Origin: Pseudomonas sp. WN033
GTDB lineage: Bacteria > Pseudomonadota > Gammaproteobacteria > Pseudomonadales > Pseudomonadaceae
Reading direction: 5' to 3'
DNA length: 64,000 bases
Assembly: GCA_002287035.1 (NCBI GenBank)
Contig: NSKG01000001.1
Coordinates: forward strand, 248,001-312,000
Below are positions 1-7,620 of this stretch, piece after piece. The notes beneath the pieces were generated by a model. It was given only the letters and a program-made list of their open reading frames with translations. It was not told the origin of the DNA and made no database searches. The translations under genes and the position numbers were made by a program. Numbering within the stretch: the stretch's first letter is position 1; every line of letters starts with the position of its first letter.

Positions 1-242
1 TCGCCCAGCCGACCGCCAGTAATCAGCAGTACACCAAACGCCAATTCGTAGCCGGCCACGATGAAACCGATCTGCGCGAAGCTGGCGCCAAGATCGGCCT
101 GCATGCTGGGAATGGCAACATTGACCACGAACAAGTCGAAGATCGTGACGAAACCGGCGAGAAGCAGCACGGACAACCCCAACCAGGGTGGACCATTGAA
201 AGCGTGTGTAGGCAACGTTGAAGGACAGGAATTTGAGTTCAT
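1..242 (-). CDS. MFS drug efflux transporter, DHA2 (EmrB/QacA) type, N-terminal part
   Basis: Only the first 80 codons are inside the window; the gene continues past the left edge. The reverse-strand translation begins MNSNSCPSTLPTHAFNG and then shows a hydrophobic helix followed by FDLFVVNVAIPSMQADLG, the classic first-helix/loop signature of 14-TM drug:proton antiporters (D-x-x-V-V-N-V-A-x-P). A second helix (FIVAGYELAFGVLLITGG) ends in the start of the MFS GGRLGD motif. It would pump a toxic compound out across the inner membrane. It is transcribed away from the MmyB-type regulator at 342, with an AT-rich shared promoter region of about 100 bp, so that regulator is its likely controller (inference). 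The substrate cannot be told. Confidence 0.85.
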   Translation of the reverse strand, partial: MNSNSCPSTLPTHAFNGPPWLGLSVLLLAGFVTIFDLFVVNVAIPSMQADLGASFAQIGFIVAGYELAFGVLLITGGRLG

Positions 243-341
243 CTTGCGTATCCAGAGTAGGAAGACGCGAGCATTCTCAAATCCTCTTTAAACAATTACA
301 ATTTAACCATTTATGCTATTACTAAAAGAAACCTGATAATC

Positions 342-1151
342 ATGCGAACCTTGGAAAGAACCCGCCATGATCTGGCCGCGTTCCTGCGAGCACGCCGTGA
401 ACGCTTGTCACCCGCAGATGTAGGTCTGCCCAGCGGCGGGCGGCGGCGCACGCCAGGACTGCGGCGCGAAGAAGTGGCCGCGCTAGCAGGGGTCGGCCTG
501 ACCTGGTACACCTGGCTTGAACAGGGGCGTGACATTGGCGTATCTGCAGCGTTTCTGGATAGCCTGGCCAGGGTATTGAAACTGGATGCCGCCGAACGCC
601 GCCACCTGTTCCTGCTGGCCCATGATCGCCCCCCTGCCGAACCGGGCAAGACCTGGTGCGTATTACCGCCACTGGTTCGACGCCTGATGCATGACCTGCC
701 GCACCCGGCTTATGTGCTTAATTTGCGCTGGGACATTCTGGGCTTCAACGCACCTGCCGATCAGCTTTTCGGTTTCGACGCACACCAGCCTGAGCGACGC
801 AACCTGCTTTGGCTACTGTTCAACGATCCACGATTGATTGAACGCTTTGCAGCCTGGGAAGAGCAGGCACCTCAGATGCTCTCAAGCTTCCGACGTGACT
901 TTGCCCGTGCCACCCAGGAAGCCGATATACATGCACTGGTGACCGAGCTGGAACGGATATCACCCGACTTCAAAACCTGGTGGCGCCAGCATGAAGTACA
1001 TGCGCCGTGCACTGGCGTACGCAGACTGGTGATCGACGGCCAGGTGCAAGACTTTGAGCACACCTCGCTAACCATCGACGAAGACCGGCACCTGAAACTG
1101 GTGGTCTATGCGCGGCAGCTTCCAGAAGCTGACACACAGCAGTCATCATGA
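342..1151 (+). CDS. XRE-family transcriptional regulator with MmyB-like ligand domain
   Basis: A 269-residue regulator. Residues about 8-85 form a helix-turn-helix with the family signature RTPGLRREEVAALAGV and TWYTWLEQGRDI. Residues about 100-265 match the MmyB-like ligand-binding (PAS-like) domain: PAYVLNLRWDILGFNAPADQLF, then NLLWLLF and a C-terminal FEHTSLTIDEDRHLKLVVYAR segment. Related proteins are usually local regulators of a neighbouring oxidoreductase or efflux gene; here the divergent neighbour is a DHA2 efflux pump, the probable target. The ATG at 342 follows a very AT-rich stretch without a strong ribosome-binding site. The gene is followed directly by a rho-independent terminator. 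Confidence 0.9.
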   Translation: MRTLERTRHDLAAFLRARRERLSPADVGLPSGGRRRTPGLRREEVAALAGVGLTWYTWLEQGRDIGVSAAFLDSLARVLKLDAAERRHLFLLAHDRPPAEPGKTWCVLPPLVRRLMHDLPHPAYVLNLRWDILGFNAPADQLFGFDAHQPERRNLLWLLFNDPRLIERFAAWEEQAPQMLSSFRRDFARATQEADIHALVTELERISPDFKTWWRQHEVHAPCTGVRRLVIDGQVQDFEHTSLTIDEDRHLKLVVYARQLPEADTQQSS

Positions 1152-1154
1152 ACA

Positions 1155-1189
1155 AAAAAGGCCCCATCGGCGTATGCCGTGGGGCCTTT
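1155..1189 (+). terminator. Rho-independent terminator after the MmyB-type regulator
   Basis: A run of A is followed by the stem AAAGGCCCCA-CGGC, a short GTAT loop, and the complementary GCCG-TGGGGCCTTT. It begins 4 bases after the stop codon at 1151. The T-rich flank on one side and A-rich flank on the other allow it to work in both directions, so it may also end the convergent csbD-like gene at 1209. Confidence 0.85.
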
Positions 1190-1208
1190 GGTTTGCTCTA
1201 CCCTGTGA

Positions 1209-1406
1209 TCAGAGCTTGTCGCTGAAGTCGCGCAGCTCCTGCTGGGCCTTCTCCTTGGTCCAGCCATAACGTTCTTGCAGCTTGCCGGCCAGATAATCGC
1301 TGTGGCCTTCGGTTACATCCAGATCGTCGCTGGTCAAGTTGCCCCAACGCTCCTGAATCCGGCCGCGCAACTGCTTCCACTTTCCCTTGATGATGTCGCT
1401 GTTCAT
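1209..1406 (-). CDS. CsbD family stress protein
   Basis: A 65-residue soluble protein, MNSDIIKGKWKQLRGRIQ..., with the full CsbD pattern: I-x-G-K-W-K-Q-L-x-G, WGNLTSDDLD, and a C-terminal YGWTKEKAQQELRDF helix. CsbD proteins are small, hydrophilic, general-stress proteins of unknown biochemical role (sigma-B regulated in Bacillus, YjbJ in E. coli). The start chosen has AGGAGG six bases upstream; a longer reading frame to 1460 lacks this support. It lies just downstream of the BON-domain gene on the same strand, so the two likely form a stress-response pair. Confidence 0.9.
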   Translation of the reverse strand: MNSDIIKGKWKQLRGRIQERWGNLTSDDLDVTEGHSDYLAGKLQERYGWTKEKAQQELRDFSDKL

Positions 1407-1463
1407 GCTGCCTCCTGGCCGATTGAACCGGGCCGGGAGTTTCCCGGCCCACGGTGTCATGAC

Positions 1464-1820
1464 TTATTCGGCTACTTGCAGAGCGTCAGCGGCAACGTCC
1501 TGGACGCCCTCGATGTTCCGGGCAGTGCTGATGGCCAGATCACGCTCGGCCTCGGTGGCCACCACACCCGACAGCGTCACCACGCCCTGCTTGGTCTCAA
1601 CCCCGATCTCCATCGCGCTCAAAGCCGATTCGGCAACGAAGCTGGATTTGACCTTACCGGTGATCCAGGTATCCGAAACACTCTGCTGAGCAGAGTCCAT
1701 GGCATCAGCAGCCCTGTCGCGGGTAGTGTATTCATCGGCATGTACGCTGGCGGACATGGCAAGACCCAGCGCAGCGGCAGTCAGGGTGGCAATGGCAAAA
1801 CCTTTGGTAGACGTTTTCAT
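1464..1820 (-). CDS. Periplasmic BON-domain protein (OsmY-like)
   Basis: A 118-residue exported protein. Residues 1-28 are a signal peptide (MKTSTKGFAIATLTAAALGL..., cleavage near SVHA-DE). Residues about 50-117 form one BON domain: DTWITGKVKSSFVAE, GVVTLSGVV, A-x-x-IEGVQDV. BON domains bind phospholipid or envelope surfaces; the single-domain form resembles half of OsmY. The ATG at 1820 is preceded by AGGAG; translation from 1880 would add residues ahead of the signal peptide and is rejected. Its pairing with the CsbD gene downstream suggests envelope or osmotic stress induction (inference). Confidence 0.88.
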   Translation of the reverse strand: MKTSTKGFAIATLTAAALGLAMSASVHADEYTTRDRAADAMDSAQQSVSDTWITGKVKSSFVAESALSAMEIGVETKQGVVTLSGVVATEAERDLAISTARNIEGVQDVAADALQVAE

Positions 1821-1880
1821 GGATTCAACTCCTGTTGCTTTCCAGTCAACTCTGCAACTCAAAACAAGCTGCAGGCTCAC

Positions 1881-2153
1881 AGGGACTGTCGCAAGCCCTG
1901 TGCCAACTCGACAAACAACATAAAATCAATATTTTTCAATAACTTAAAGAAAACACCAAACTATCTGAATCGTGCAATTCACCGAATCGGCTCGCCTCCG
2001 GCCGTGCAAATTGCATGACCCGTCCACGGACTCCAGCTAGCCGCAGCCGAACGACGGCGGTAAGCTACCCATCCCGAGAGTACACGGGCAGCTCCCCGGC
2101 GAGCAGCGCTTATCAACCGGCTCTCAACCTGTTTTCAGCCAAGGGAGAACACC
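1881..2153. other. Intergenic region, AT-rich promoter zone
   Basis: This gap separates the divergent BON gene and the 2154 gene. The stretch near 1915-1965 is AT-rich (ATAAAATCAATATTTTTCAA) and probably carries the promoter of the BON/CsbD pair. No ORF, repeat or RNA gene was recognised here. Confidence 0.5.
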
Positions 2154-2600
2154 GTGTCAGCCATCCTGCACATCGCCACCCTGTGCAATCGCCAGTTCCA
2201 ACTGCATCCGGCTTCACTGCGTCAGGTAATCGTGCACCTGGATGGCCTCGACACCCTGTGCAAGACCCTTGGCGTCACCCCGATCAGCCACTTCATCGAC
2301 CTCACGGCAGTGGAATTCGAAGAAGCGGCAGCTCTGGCTGGCGACACCAATACCTCCAGCAGCCCCGATCCAGAAACCGGGCTGGCCTATGGCATCGAAG
2401 ACATGGAATGGCTGCCGATCAGCACCGGCATGATCAGTTTTGAAGCCCTGATCAGCCATCTGCAGCGCAACCACCCGAAGGAACTGAACGGCGCACCGTT
2501 AATGCAACTGGTGGAAGAACTGCAACGCTGCGAAACAACCCTGGCACCGCTGGAGATCGAAGGCGGGCAATTCAATTTGAGCGCCTGCACCTCCGCGTAG
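2154..2600 (+). CDS. Conserved hypothetical protein
   Basis: A 148-residue soluble acidic protein, with GTG start preceded by AAGGGAGAA. I do not recognise its family. The N-terminal part has a motif-like LDGLDTLCKTLGVTPISHFID followed by an acidic segment (EFEEAAALAG), and a conserved-looking WLPISTGMISFEALISHLQ; the C-terminal half is helical with a VEELQRCETTL segment. No signal peptide, no membrane helix, no metal motif. It is a single-gene unit between the stress genes and the chemoreceptor gene. A structural reading suggests a small alpha/beta regulator-type protein, but no function can be assigned. Confidence 0.7.
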   Translation: MSAILHIATLCNRQFQLHPASLRQVIVHLDGLDTLCKTLGVTPISHFIDLTAVEFEEAAALAGDTNTSSSPDPETGLAYGIEDMEWLPISTGMISFEALISHLQRNHPKELNGAPLMQLVEELQRCETTLAPLEIEGGQFNLSACTSA

Positions 2601-2633
2601 AGTTTGATAACTGACGCCAATGAGTGCTGGCAG

Positions 2634-2667
2634 TTTGACGCCAATCAGATGATGAACTAGCGTCAAA
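2634..2667 (+). repeat. Inverted repeat upstream of the BdlA-like gene
   Basis: TTTGACGC (2634-2641) pairs perfectly with GCGTCAAA (2660-2667) across an 18-base loop; a third related half-site CTGACGCCAAT lies just upstream at about 2611. There is no U-run, so it is as likely an operator or mRNA structure as a terminator. Confidence 0.4.
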
Positions 2668-2728
2668 GAGAATAACTGACCCATCAGTCATAACAATAAT
2701 GAATGCGCTCATCGGAGGAGCCTCAGCC

Positions 2729-4027
2729 ATGCTCTTCGCACGCTCGCACCACCACCAGCAACAGTTGGCCGAACAACAGTCACAGATCGAGCAGTTGACG
2801 CTCGAACTGCGTGCCATCCGCAACAACGTCGCGGTCATCGAGTTCACTCCCGACGGCCAAATACTCAACGCCAACACTCTGTTTTTGCAGGCCAGCGGTT
2901 ATCCGCTGGAACAGATAATCGGCCAGCACCACCGCATGTTCTGTGAACCGGACACCATCAAAGACCCGGCCTACGCCAGTTTCTGGCAGCAACTGGCCAG
3001 CGGCCAGAGTCAGCACGGCACCTTTCTGCGGCGGCGCAAGGACGGCTCCACCCTGTGGCTTGAAGCCTCGTACTTTCCAGTGACTGACGATAGCGGCAAG
3101 GTAATCCGGGTGATGAAGATCGCCAAGGACGTTACTGCCAACCAGCAGGCACTACGCGCCAAAAATGCCCTGTTCACCGCCCTCGACCGCTCACTGGCGG
3201 TGATCGAGTTCACCCCGGACGGGCACATTCTGCACGCCAATGACAACTTTCTGGCCACCACCGGCTACAAACTGGAGCAAATCGTCGGTAAACACCACCG
3301 ACTGTTCTGTCACGACAGTTTCTACCGCGACAACCCCCGCTTCTGGGAGTCGCTGGCTGCCGGACAATTTTCGTCCGGACGCTTCGAACGACGCCACGCC
3401 GCAGGTCATACCATCTGGCTGGAAGCTACCTACAACCCAATCCTTGATGACAGCGGCAAGGTGCAAAAGGTAATCAAGTTCGCCGCCAACATCACCGAGC
3501 GCGTCAACCGCGCCTTGCGGGCCGGCGAAGTAGCTGCTTCAACCTCTGAAGAAGCCTCGCGCATTACCGTGCAGGCCAAGCAGGCACTGGAGCAGGCGGT
3601 AGCCGCCTCAGACCGTATCAGCCTGCAAGTTGAACAGGCCAATGCCATCAGCCAGCGCCTGCAGGCCCAATCCGACAACATCAACGAGATTGTCACCACC
3701 ATTCGCAGCATCGCCGACCAGACCAATCTGCTGGCCCTCAACGCCGCCATCGAAGCCGCCCGGGCCGGCGAATCCGGACGTGGTTTTGCCGTGGTCGCCG
3801 ATGAAGTCAGAACCCTGGCCGGACGCACCAGCAAGGCCACCAGCGAAATCGCCAGCGTGGTCAGCGCCAATGCCGAACTGATCGCTCAGGTCAGTCAACA
3901 GATGGGCCAGATCAGCGACTCATCGCACCAGGGTCATGAGCTGGTAGCCTCGGTGAACGCCGGCATCGCCGAGGTCGAACAAGGCGTGCAACACCTGGCC
4001 GAGACCATCCACCAGATCGTTTCCTGA
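2729..4027 (+). CDS. Soluble PAS-PAS methyl-accepting chemotaxis protein, BdlA-like
   Basis: A 432-residue cytoplasmic chemoreceptor. Two PAS domains lie in tandem (about residues 35-145 and 150-265; each has the VIEFTPDG-x-I-L-x-AN start and an [12 protein letters not shown]-type PAC end). They are followed by an MCP signalling domain (about 270-432) with the hairpin tip [19 protein letters not shown] and [10 protein letters not shown]. There is no transmembrane segment. PAS-PAS-MCP without a membrane anchor is the layout of Pseudomonas BdlA, which controls biofilm dispersion, and of related Aer-like sensors. The start at 2729 has GGAGGAG eight bases upstream; the earlier ATG at 2699 has none. 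The MCP part stops shortly after the hairpin, as in BdlA. The specific biofilm role is inferred. Confidence 0.85.
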   Translation: MLFARSHHHQQQLAEQQSQIEQLTLELRAIRNNVAVIEFTPDGQILNANTLFLQASGYPLEQIIGQHHRMFCEPDTIKDPAYASFWQQLASGQSQHGTFLRRRKDGSTLWLEASYFPVTDDSGKVIRVMKIAKDVTANQQALRAKNALFTALDRSLAVIEFTPDGHILHANDNFLATTGYKLEQIVGKHHRLFCHDSFYRDNPRFWESLAAGQFSSGRFERRHAAGHTIWLEATYNPILDDSGKVQKVIKFAANITERVNRALRAGEVAASTSEEASRITVQAKQALEQAVAASDRISLQVEQANAISQRLQAQSDNINEIVTTIRSIADQTNLLALNAAIEAARAGESGRGFAVVADEVRTLAGRTSKATSEIASVVSANAELIAQVSQQMGQISDSSHQGHELVASVNAGIAEVEQGVQHLAETIHQIVS

Positions 4028-4096
4028 CAGCATTGGCAGGTGCTGTCAGGCACCGATGCCCCACAGAGAACATAAGAAAACAGGAAATGAGCCTGT

Positions 4097-4474
4097 TTAG
4101 CGATAACAGAAGACTGCAATCAGGCTCGCGATAGCACCCACACCCAATGAGAACCAAGGTTCGCCGGGCGACAGCAGACTCATCCACCCCCACGACAAAA
4201 GTGCGCCCAGCACCATCGTCAGCGGCAGCACCTGATGCCAGTCCCAGCGCAGCCGCATCACCCCGTGCAAACACCCCGTTAACAGTGCCGGCACGCCCCC
4301 TAACACATACCCCGCCATCACCATAACCAGAAAGACCCGGTACTCATGCACTGCCAACTCGCCGAGAAGTTGCACCATAAATGGCCCAGTCACCAACAAA
4401 GTCCCGAACAAGGGTCCTATCAACGCAAAACACAACCCTGCACGCAGTACCGGCCAGACTGACTCTCGCAACAT
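4097..4474 (-). CDS. Small multi-pass membrane protein of unknown function
   Basis: A 125-residue protein with about four hydrophobic helices (AGLCFALIGPLFGTLLVTGPFMV, VFLVMVMAGYVLGGVPALLTG, LPLTMVLGALLSWGWMSLL and LGVGAIASLIAVFCY). The start at 4474 is favoured by GGGAG six bases upstream; the reading frame is open to 4573. I do not recognise the family with certainty. It lies convergent to the chemoreceptor gene and divergent from the TetR gene, with no operon partner. Confidence 0.65.
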   Translation of the reverse strand: MLRESVWPVLRAGLCFALIGPLFGTLLVTGPFMVQLLGELAVHEYRVFLVMVMAGYVLGGVPALLTGCLHGVMRLRWDWHQVLPLTMVLGALLSWGWMSLLSPGEPWFSLGVGAIASLIAVFCYR

Positions 4475-4624
4475 GCCGCGCTCCCTGGCAAAAAACGAAA
4501 GCGACACTTTACCGCCCGCAGCACAACCGACAAGCCCCGCCACCTGATCACTCAGCAATACCCACAATCTCACAGCCCAATATGCGCATTACCCCTCAAA
4601 AATGGCAGAAACAACACTTACCAC

Positions 4625-4640
4625 TAGACCGACCGGTCTA
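4625..4640. promoter_or_regulatory. Probable TetR operator, TAGACC-N4-GGTCTA
   Basis: The inverted repeat TAGACCGACCGGTCTA lies 12 bases before the ATG of the TetR-family gene at 4653. This is the usual size and place for an autoregulatory TetR/LmrA-type operator (TAGACC-containing sites are typical of the YxaF/LmrA branch), and it would cover the promoter or translation start. Confidence 0.65.
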
Positions 4641-4652
4641 CATACTAATCCC

Positions 4653-5267
4653 ATGAAAACCCATGACACCAAACAGCGGCTGATTCTTGCCATGGTCGAT
4701 GCGCTTCAGCGCAAGGGCCTGCACGGGGTTGGTCTGAATGAATTGCTTGAGCGCGCAGAGGCGCCCAAGGGTAGCCTTTATCACCACTTTCCCGGCGGCA
4801 AGACCGAGCTGGCGGTGGCGGCCATTGAGCATATCAGCCGCAAGATCGACGTTTTCTTTGTGCAGTTGTTCAACGAGCAGCCCGACCCGTTGCAAGCCAT
4901 GGAGCGCTGGCTGGAGAGCATGCTTGAACAACTGGAACACAGCCGCTTCGAGCGCGGCTGCCCGCTGGCGACCATTGCCCTGGAAAGCACCCCGGACGAT
5001 GTCGAGATTCGCGCCGCCCTGGCGCAGACCTTCGCCAGCCTGCGCACAGCCCTGGCCAAGCAGTTGCGCGGCCTGGGCTTTGCTGCCGAGCAGGCCGACA
5101 GTTTCGCCAGCCTGTACATCGCCCTGTACGAGGGCGGCCTGCTGCAGGCCCGTGTCGCCGGCAGCGGCGAACCGCTGAAACAGGCCAGTCAGGCCCTGTT
5201 CCGGCTCATCCATCATTACCCGCGAGATACCAGTCATGACCACAGAACTGCCGCAGATCAGGCGTGA
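4653..5267 (+). CDS. TetR/AcrR family regulator, LmrA/YxaF-like
   Basis: A 204-residue repressor. Residues 1-55 form the TetR helix-turn-helix (TKQRLILAMVDALQRKGLHGVGLNELLERAEAPKGSLYHHF; the SLYHHFPGGKTEL stretch is diagnostic of this branch). The rest is the helical ligand/dimer domain with RGCPLATIALE, typical of the LmrA/YxaF C-terminal domain. The start at 4653 sits just after the palindromic operator. The gene overlaps the alpha/beta hydrolase by 32 bases, so the two are co-transcribed; it probably autoregulates and controls the hydrolase and thioesterase in response to an unknown small molecule. Confidence 0.9.
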   Translation: MKTHDTKQRLILAMVDALQRKGLHGVGLNELLERAEAPKGSLYHHFPGGKTELAVAAIEHISRKIDVFFVQLFNEQPDPLQAMERWLESMLEQLEHSRFERGCPLATIALESTPDDVEIRAALAQTFASLRTALAKQLRGLGFAAEQADSFASLYIALYEGGLLQARVAGSGEPLKQASQALFRLIHHYPRDTSHDHRTAADQA

Positions 5268-6123
5268 AGACTTCCGCCTACTGGCTACCGACGGCTACCC
5301 GCTGGCCGCCAGCATCTACCATGCCGAGCAACCCAAGGCCCACCTGCTGGTTGGAGCAGCCACTGGCGCTCCGCGCGGTTTCTATCGACGCTTTGCCGAA
5401 TACGCCGCGCAGCAGGGCTTCTCTACGCTGACCCTGGACTATCGCGGCATAGGCGAATCCAAGCCCGACAACCTGCGCGGCTTCGACATGCACTATCTGG
5501 ACTGGGCGACCAAGGATCTGGCCGCCGCGCTGGACTACCTGCACCGGCCCGAACTGCCGCTGTTCATGGTCGGCCACTCGTTCGGTGGTCATGCCTTTGG
5601 CCTGTTGCCAGGCCATGAACGGGTCAGCGGCCTCTATACCTTCGGTACCGGTGCCGGCTGGCACGGCTGGATGCCAGGCGTCGAACGTTATCGGGTAGCG
5701 TTCATGTGGAAAGTCGTAGCCCCGCTGATCGTCGCCAGCAAGGGCTATCTGGCCTGGGCCCGGCTGGGCATGGGCGAGGACCTGCCCAAGGGCGTCTACA
5801 CCTGGTGGAAACGCTGGTGCAGTTTTCCGCACTACTTCTTCGAAGACCCCAGCATGGCCGGCATTGACGAGCAGTTCGCCCAGGTACGCACGCCAATCAT
5901 CGCCGCCAACAGCCTGGACGATCTCTGGGCCCAACCGGCCTCGCGTGAAGCCTTCATGGCCGGCTATCGCAACGCTCCTTATCAGGCCCGCGATATCGAC
6001 TCACAGGCCGAAGGCCTGGGCACTATTGGCCACATGGGCTACTTCCGCGGCAACGCCCAGCCACTCTGGGACGAAGCATTGAACTGGTTTCAACAACTAC
6101 AGGGTCAGGCCCAAACGGCCTAA
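5236..6123 (+). CDS. Alpha/beta hydrolase
   Basis: A 295-residue cytoplasmic serine hydrolase. Features in order: oxyanion region VGAATGAPRGFYRRFA, the strand/loop TLTLDYRGIGES, the nucleophile elbow GHSFGGH (Ser about residue 116), an Asp-bearing region ANSLDDLWAQP, and the late GHMGYFR that supplies the catalytic His. The fold family matches uncharacterised hydrolases that act on esters or lipids; the substrate is unknown. It overlaps the TetR gene and is followed after 11 bases by a thioesterase, suggesting a small detoxification or lipid-turnover operon under TetR control. Confidence 0.88.
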   Translation: MTTELPQIRREDFRLLATDGYPLAASIYHAEQPKAHLLVGAATGAPRGFYRRFAEYAAQQGFSTLTLDYRGIGESKPDNLRGFDMHYLDWATKDLAAALDYLHRPELPLFMVGHSFGGHAFGLLPGHERVSGLYTFGTGAGWHGWMPGVERYRVAFMWKVVAPLIVASKGYLAWARLGMGEDLPKGVYTWWKRWCSFPHYFFEDPSMAGIDEQFAQVRTPIIAANSLDDLWAQPASREAFMAGYRNAPYQARDIDSQAEGLGTIGHMGYFRGNAQPLWDEALNWFQQLQGQAQTA

Positions 6124-6134
6124 CAGGAGACACC

Positions 6135-6566
6135 ATGAATCCGAAGAACATGACCGGCCTGGAAATTATGCAGGCCTTCGCCCAGGGGCTGTTTCCCCGC
6201 CCAGGCATATCCAGCACCATGCCGATGGACATGCAGCATGTGGAAGCCAACCGCGTAGTTTTTGCCGTCACCGCTGACGAGCGACACACCAACCCGCTCG
6301 GCGGTGTCCATGGAGGCTTTGCCGCTACCGTGCTGGACTCGGTCACCGGTTGCGCCATCCATACCGCGCTGGCCGCAGGTGAAAGCTATGGCACCATCGA
6401 ACTGAACGTGAAGATGTGCAAACCTATCCCCTTCAACAAAACCCTGACCGCCGAAGGCAAGGTCATCAACATCACCTCACGCCTGGCCATCTCTGAAGGC
6501 AGCATCCGTGATGAAAACGGCACCCTCTACGCACATGCCACTGCCACCTGCATGATCCTGCGCTAA
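6135..6566 (+). CDS. PaaI-type hotdog thioesterase
   Basis: A 143-residue hotdog-fold acyl-CoA thioesterase. The core motif NPLGGVHGGFAATVLDSVTG carries the family's H-G-G and helix residues, and TIELNVKMCKPIPFNKTLTAEGKV is the central strand pair. The C-terminus YAHATATCMIL is typical of PaaI-like enzymes. AGGAGA precedes the ATG. It is the third gene of the TetR/hydrolase/thioesterase unit. It probably hydrolyses an aromatic or medium-chain acyl-CoA; the exact substrate cannot be seen. Confidence 0.88.
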   Translation: MNPKNMTGLEIMQAFAQGLFPRPGISSTMPMDMQHVEANRVVFAVTADERHTNPLGGVHGGFAATVLDSVTGCAIHTALAAGESYGTIELNVKMCKPIPFNKTLTAEGKVINITSRLAISEGSIRDENGTLYAHATATCMILR

Positions 6567-6608
6567 GACCAAGGGATACCCAGAACGCCTCAAGAGGCGC
6601 GCCGCGAC

Positions 6609-6647
6609 GTGGCAATCCAGCCTTTTACCAGACAACTGGATTGCCAC
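6609..6647. repeat. Perfect 12-bp inverted repeat sharing the GGATTGCCAC core
   Basis: GTGGCAATCCAG (6609-6620) and CTGGATTGCCAC (6636-6647) are perfectly complementary around a 15-base loop. The arm contains the same GGATTGCCAC/GTGGCAATCC core found in the repeats at 43.9, 45.1 and 51.6 kb. A TTG start for the downstream cupin at 6641 would lie inside the right arm and is therefore rejected. Confidence 0.75.
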
Positions 6648-6784
6648 AGGCCAGTATCACCTCGGTGTTGGCGCCACCTGCGAAAACACACCCGCCCGCA
6701 CCGCACTCGACCCTGCCACAATCCTCGGTCATCATGGGCAACGGCAGACTTGTTGCCGAACGCTATCGCAGGCTGGACCCGACC

Positions 6785-7429
6785 ATGACCCCTGAACGCC
6801 TCAATACCGAACTGGATCAACCCGCGATCATGCACGGCCAGGATCTGCCCTGGCTGGCCAGTCCGCTGGCGGGTGTTGAGCGTCGGCCCTTGTACCGCCT
6901 GGGCGGTGAACAGGCGCGCGCCACCAGCCTGGTGCGCTATGCACCTGGCAGCCATTTCAGCGCGCACCTGCATGACGCCGGGGAAGAGTTTCTGGTGCTC
7001 GAAGGTGTTTTTGAGGACCAACACGGCCAGTACCCGGCAGGCACCTATGTGCGCAACCCGCCTGGCAGCAGCCACACCCCCGGCTCAAGCACCGGTTGCA
7101 TGATCTTCGTCCGGCTACGGCAGTTTCACCCGCAGGACCGCGAGCAGTTGGTGCTGCCACTGCGCACCGACGCAACCCAGCCCCTGTTCGAGAACATCCA
7201 CGAACGGGTCTGGGTGGAAAAACTCATGCCCGGCGCAGCGTTAAAGCAGGCTAATTCTCGTGGTTTGGAGTTACTGGTGCTGGACGGCGCGGTCAACGGC
7301 AGCGACTTCGCCCTCAAGCCGCTGAGCTGGATGCGCCTACCCGTTGGTATGCCTCTGGAAGTGGTAGCCGGCGCTCAAGGTGCGCGCTTGTGGATCAAGG
7401 ACGCCACGCTTGACTTGGGGCAGCCCTGA
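6785..7429 (+). CDS. ChrR-like double cupin protein
   Basis: A 214-residue protein of two cupin repeats. The N-terminal repeat has LPWLASPLAGVERRPLYRLG, then RYAPGSHFSAHLHDAGEEFL (metal ligands H-x-H and E), GTYVRNPPGSSHTP; the second repeat is shorter and lacks the histidines. This matches the cupin half of ChrR anti-sigma factors and stand-alone ChrR-like cupins, often Zn-binding and linked to oxidative stress. There is no N-terminal zinc anti-sigma domain and no sigma factor next door, so it is not a true ChrR. Start choice is uncertain: ATG at 6734 would add 17 residues; the family homology begins close to 6785. Confidence 0.8.
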   Translation: MTPERLNTELDQPAIMHGQDLPWLASPLAGVERRPLYRLGGEQARATSLVRYAPGSHFSAHLHDAGEEFLVLEGVFEDQHGQYPAGTYVRNPPGSSHTPGSSTGCMIFVRLRQFHPQDREQLVLPLRTDATQPLFENIHERVWVEKLMPGAALKQANSRGLELLVLDGAVNGSDFALKPLSWMRLPVGMPLEVVAGAQGARLWIKDATLDLGQP

Positions 7430-7453
7430 CCTCAGGAGCCTAACGCCAACCCT

Positions 7454-7567
7454 GTGTCGCGCAGGCGCGCGACACTCCCAGGCGGCTGGCCGAAACGATG
7501 AAGTGAACCGCAGTTCGTACACAGTTTCTATGCCACTCCTGGGAAGCGTTGCGCGCCTGCGCAATGC
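7454..7567. repeat. Pair of inverted REP-like palindromes (REPIN-like)
   Basis: GTGTCGCGC-AGGC-GCGCGACAC (7454-7475) is a perfect 9-bp hairpin. A related hairpin GCGTTGCGCGCCTGCGCAATGC (7546-7567) lies in the opposite orientation. Read outward, both carry CGCAGGCGCGC followed by CT(T)CCCAGG, so the pair looks like two REP units facing each other in a convergent gap between genes, as in Pseudomonas REPINs. Confidence 0.6.
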
Positions 7568-7620
7568 TGAAACTCTCAGCCCACACAGCTCAGCAAGCAC
7601 CCCACAAACCGTCCTGCCCC

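Noticed and set aside
6641-6784. N-terminal extension of the cupin from TTG 6641
   Set aside because: The TTG lies in the arm of a perfect hairpin, the added residues are low-complexity, and homology begins near 6785.
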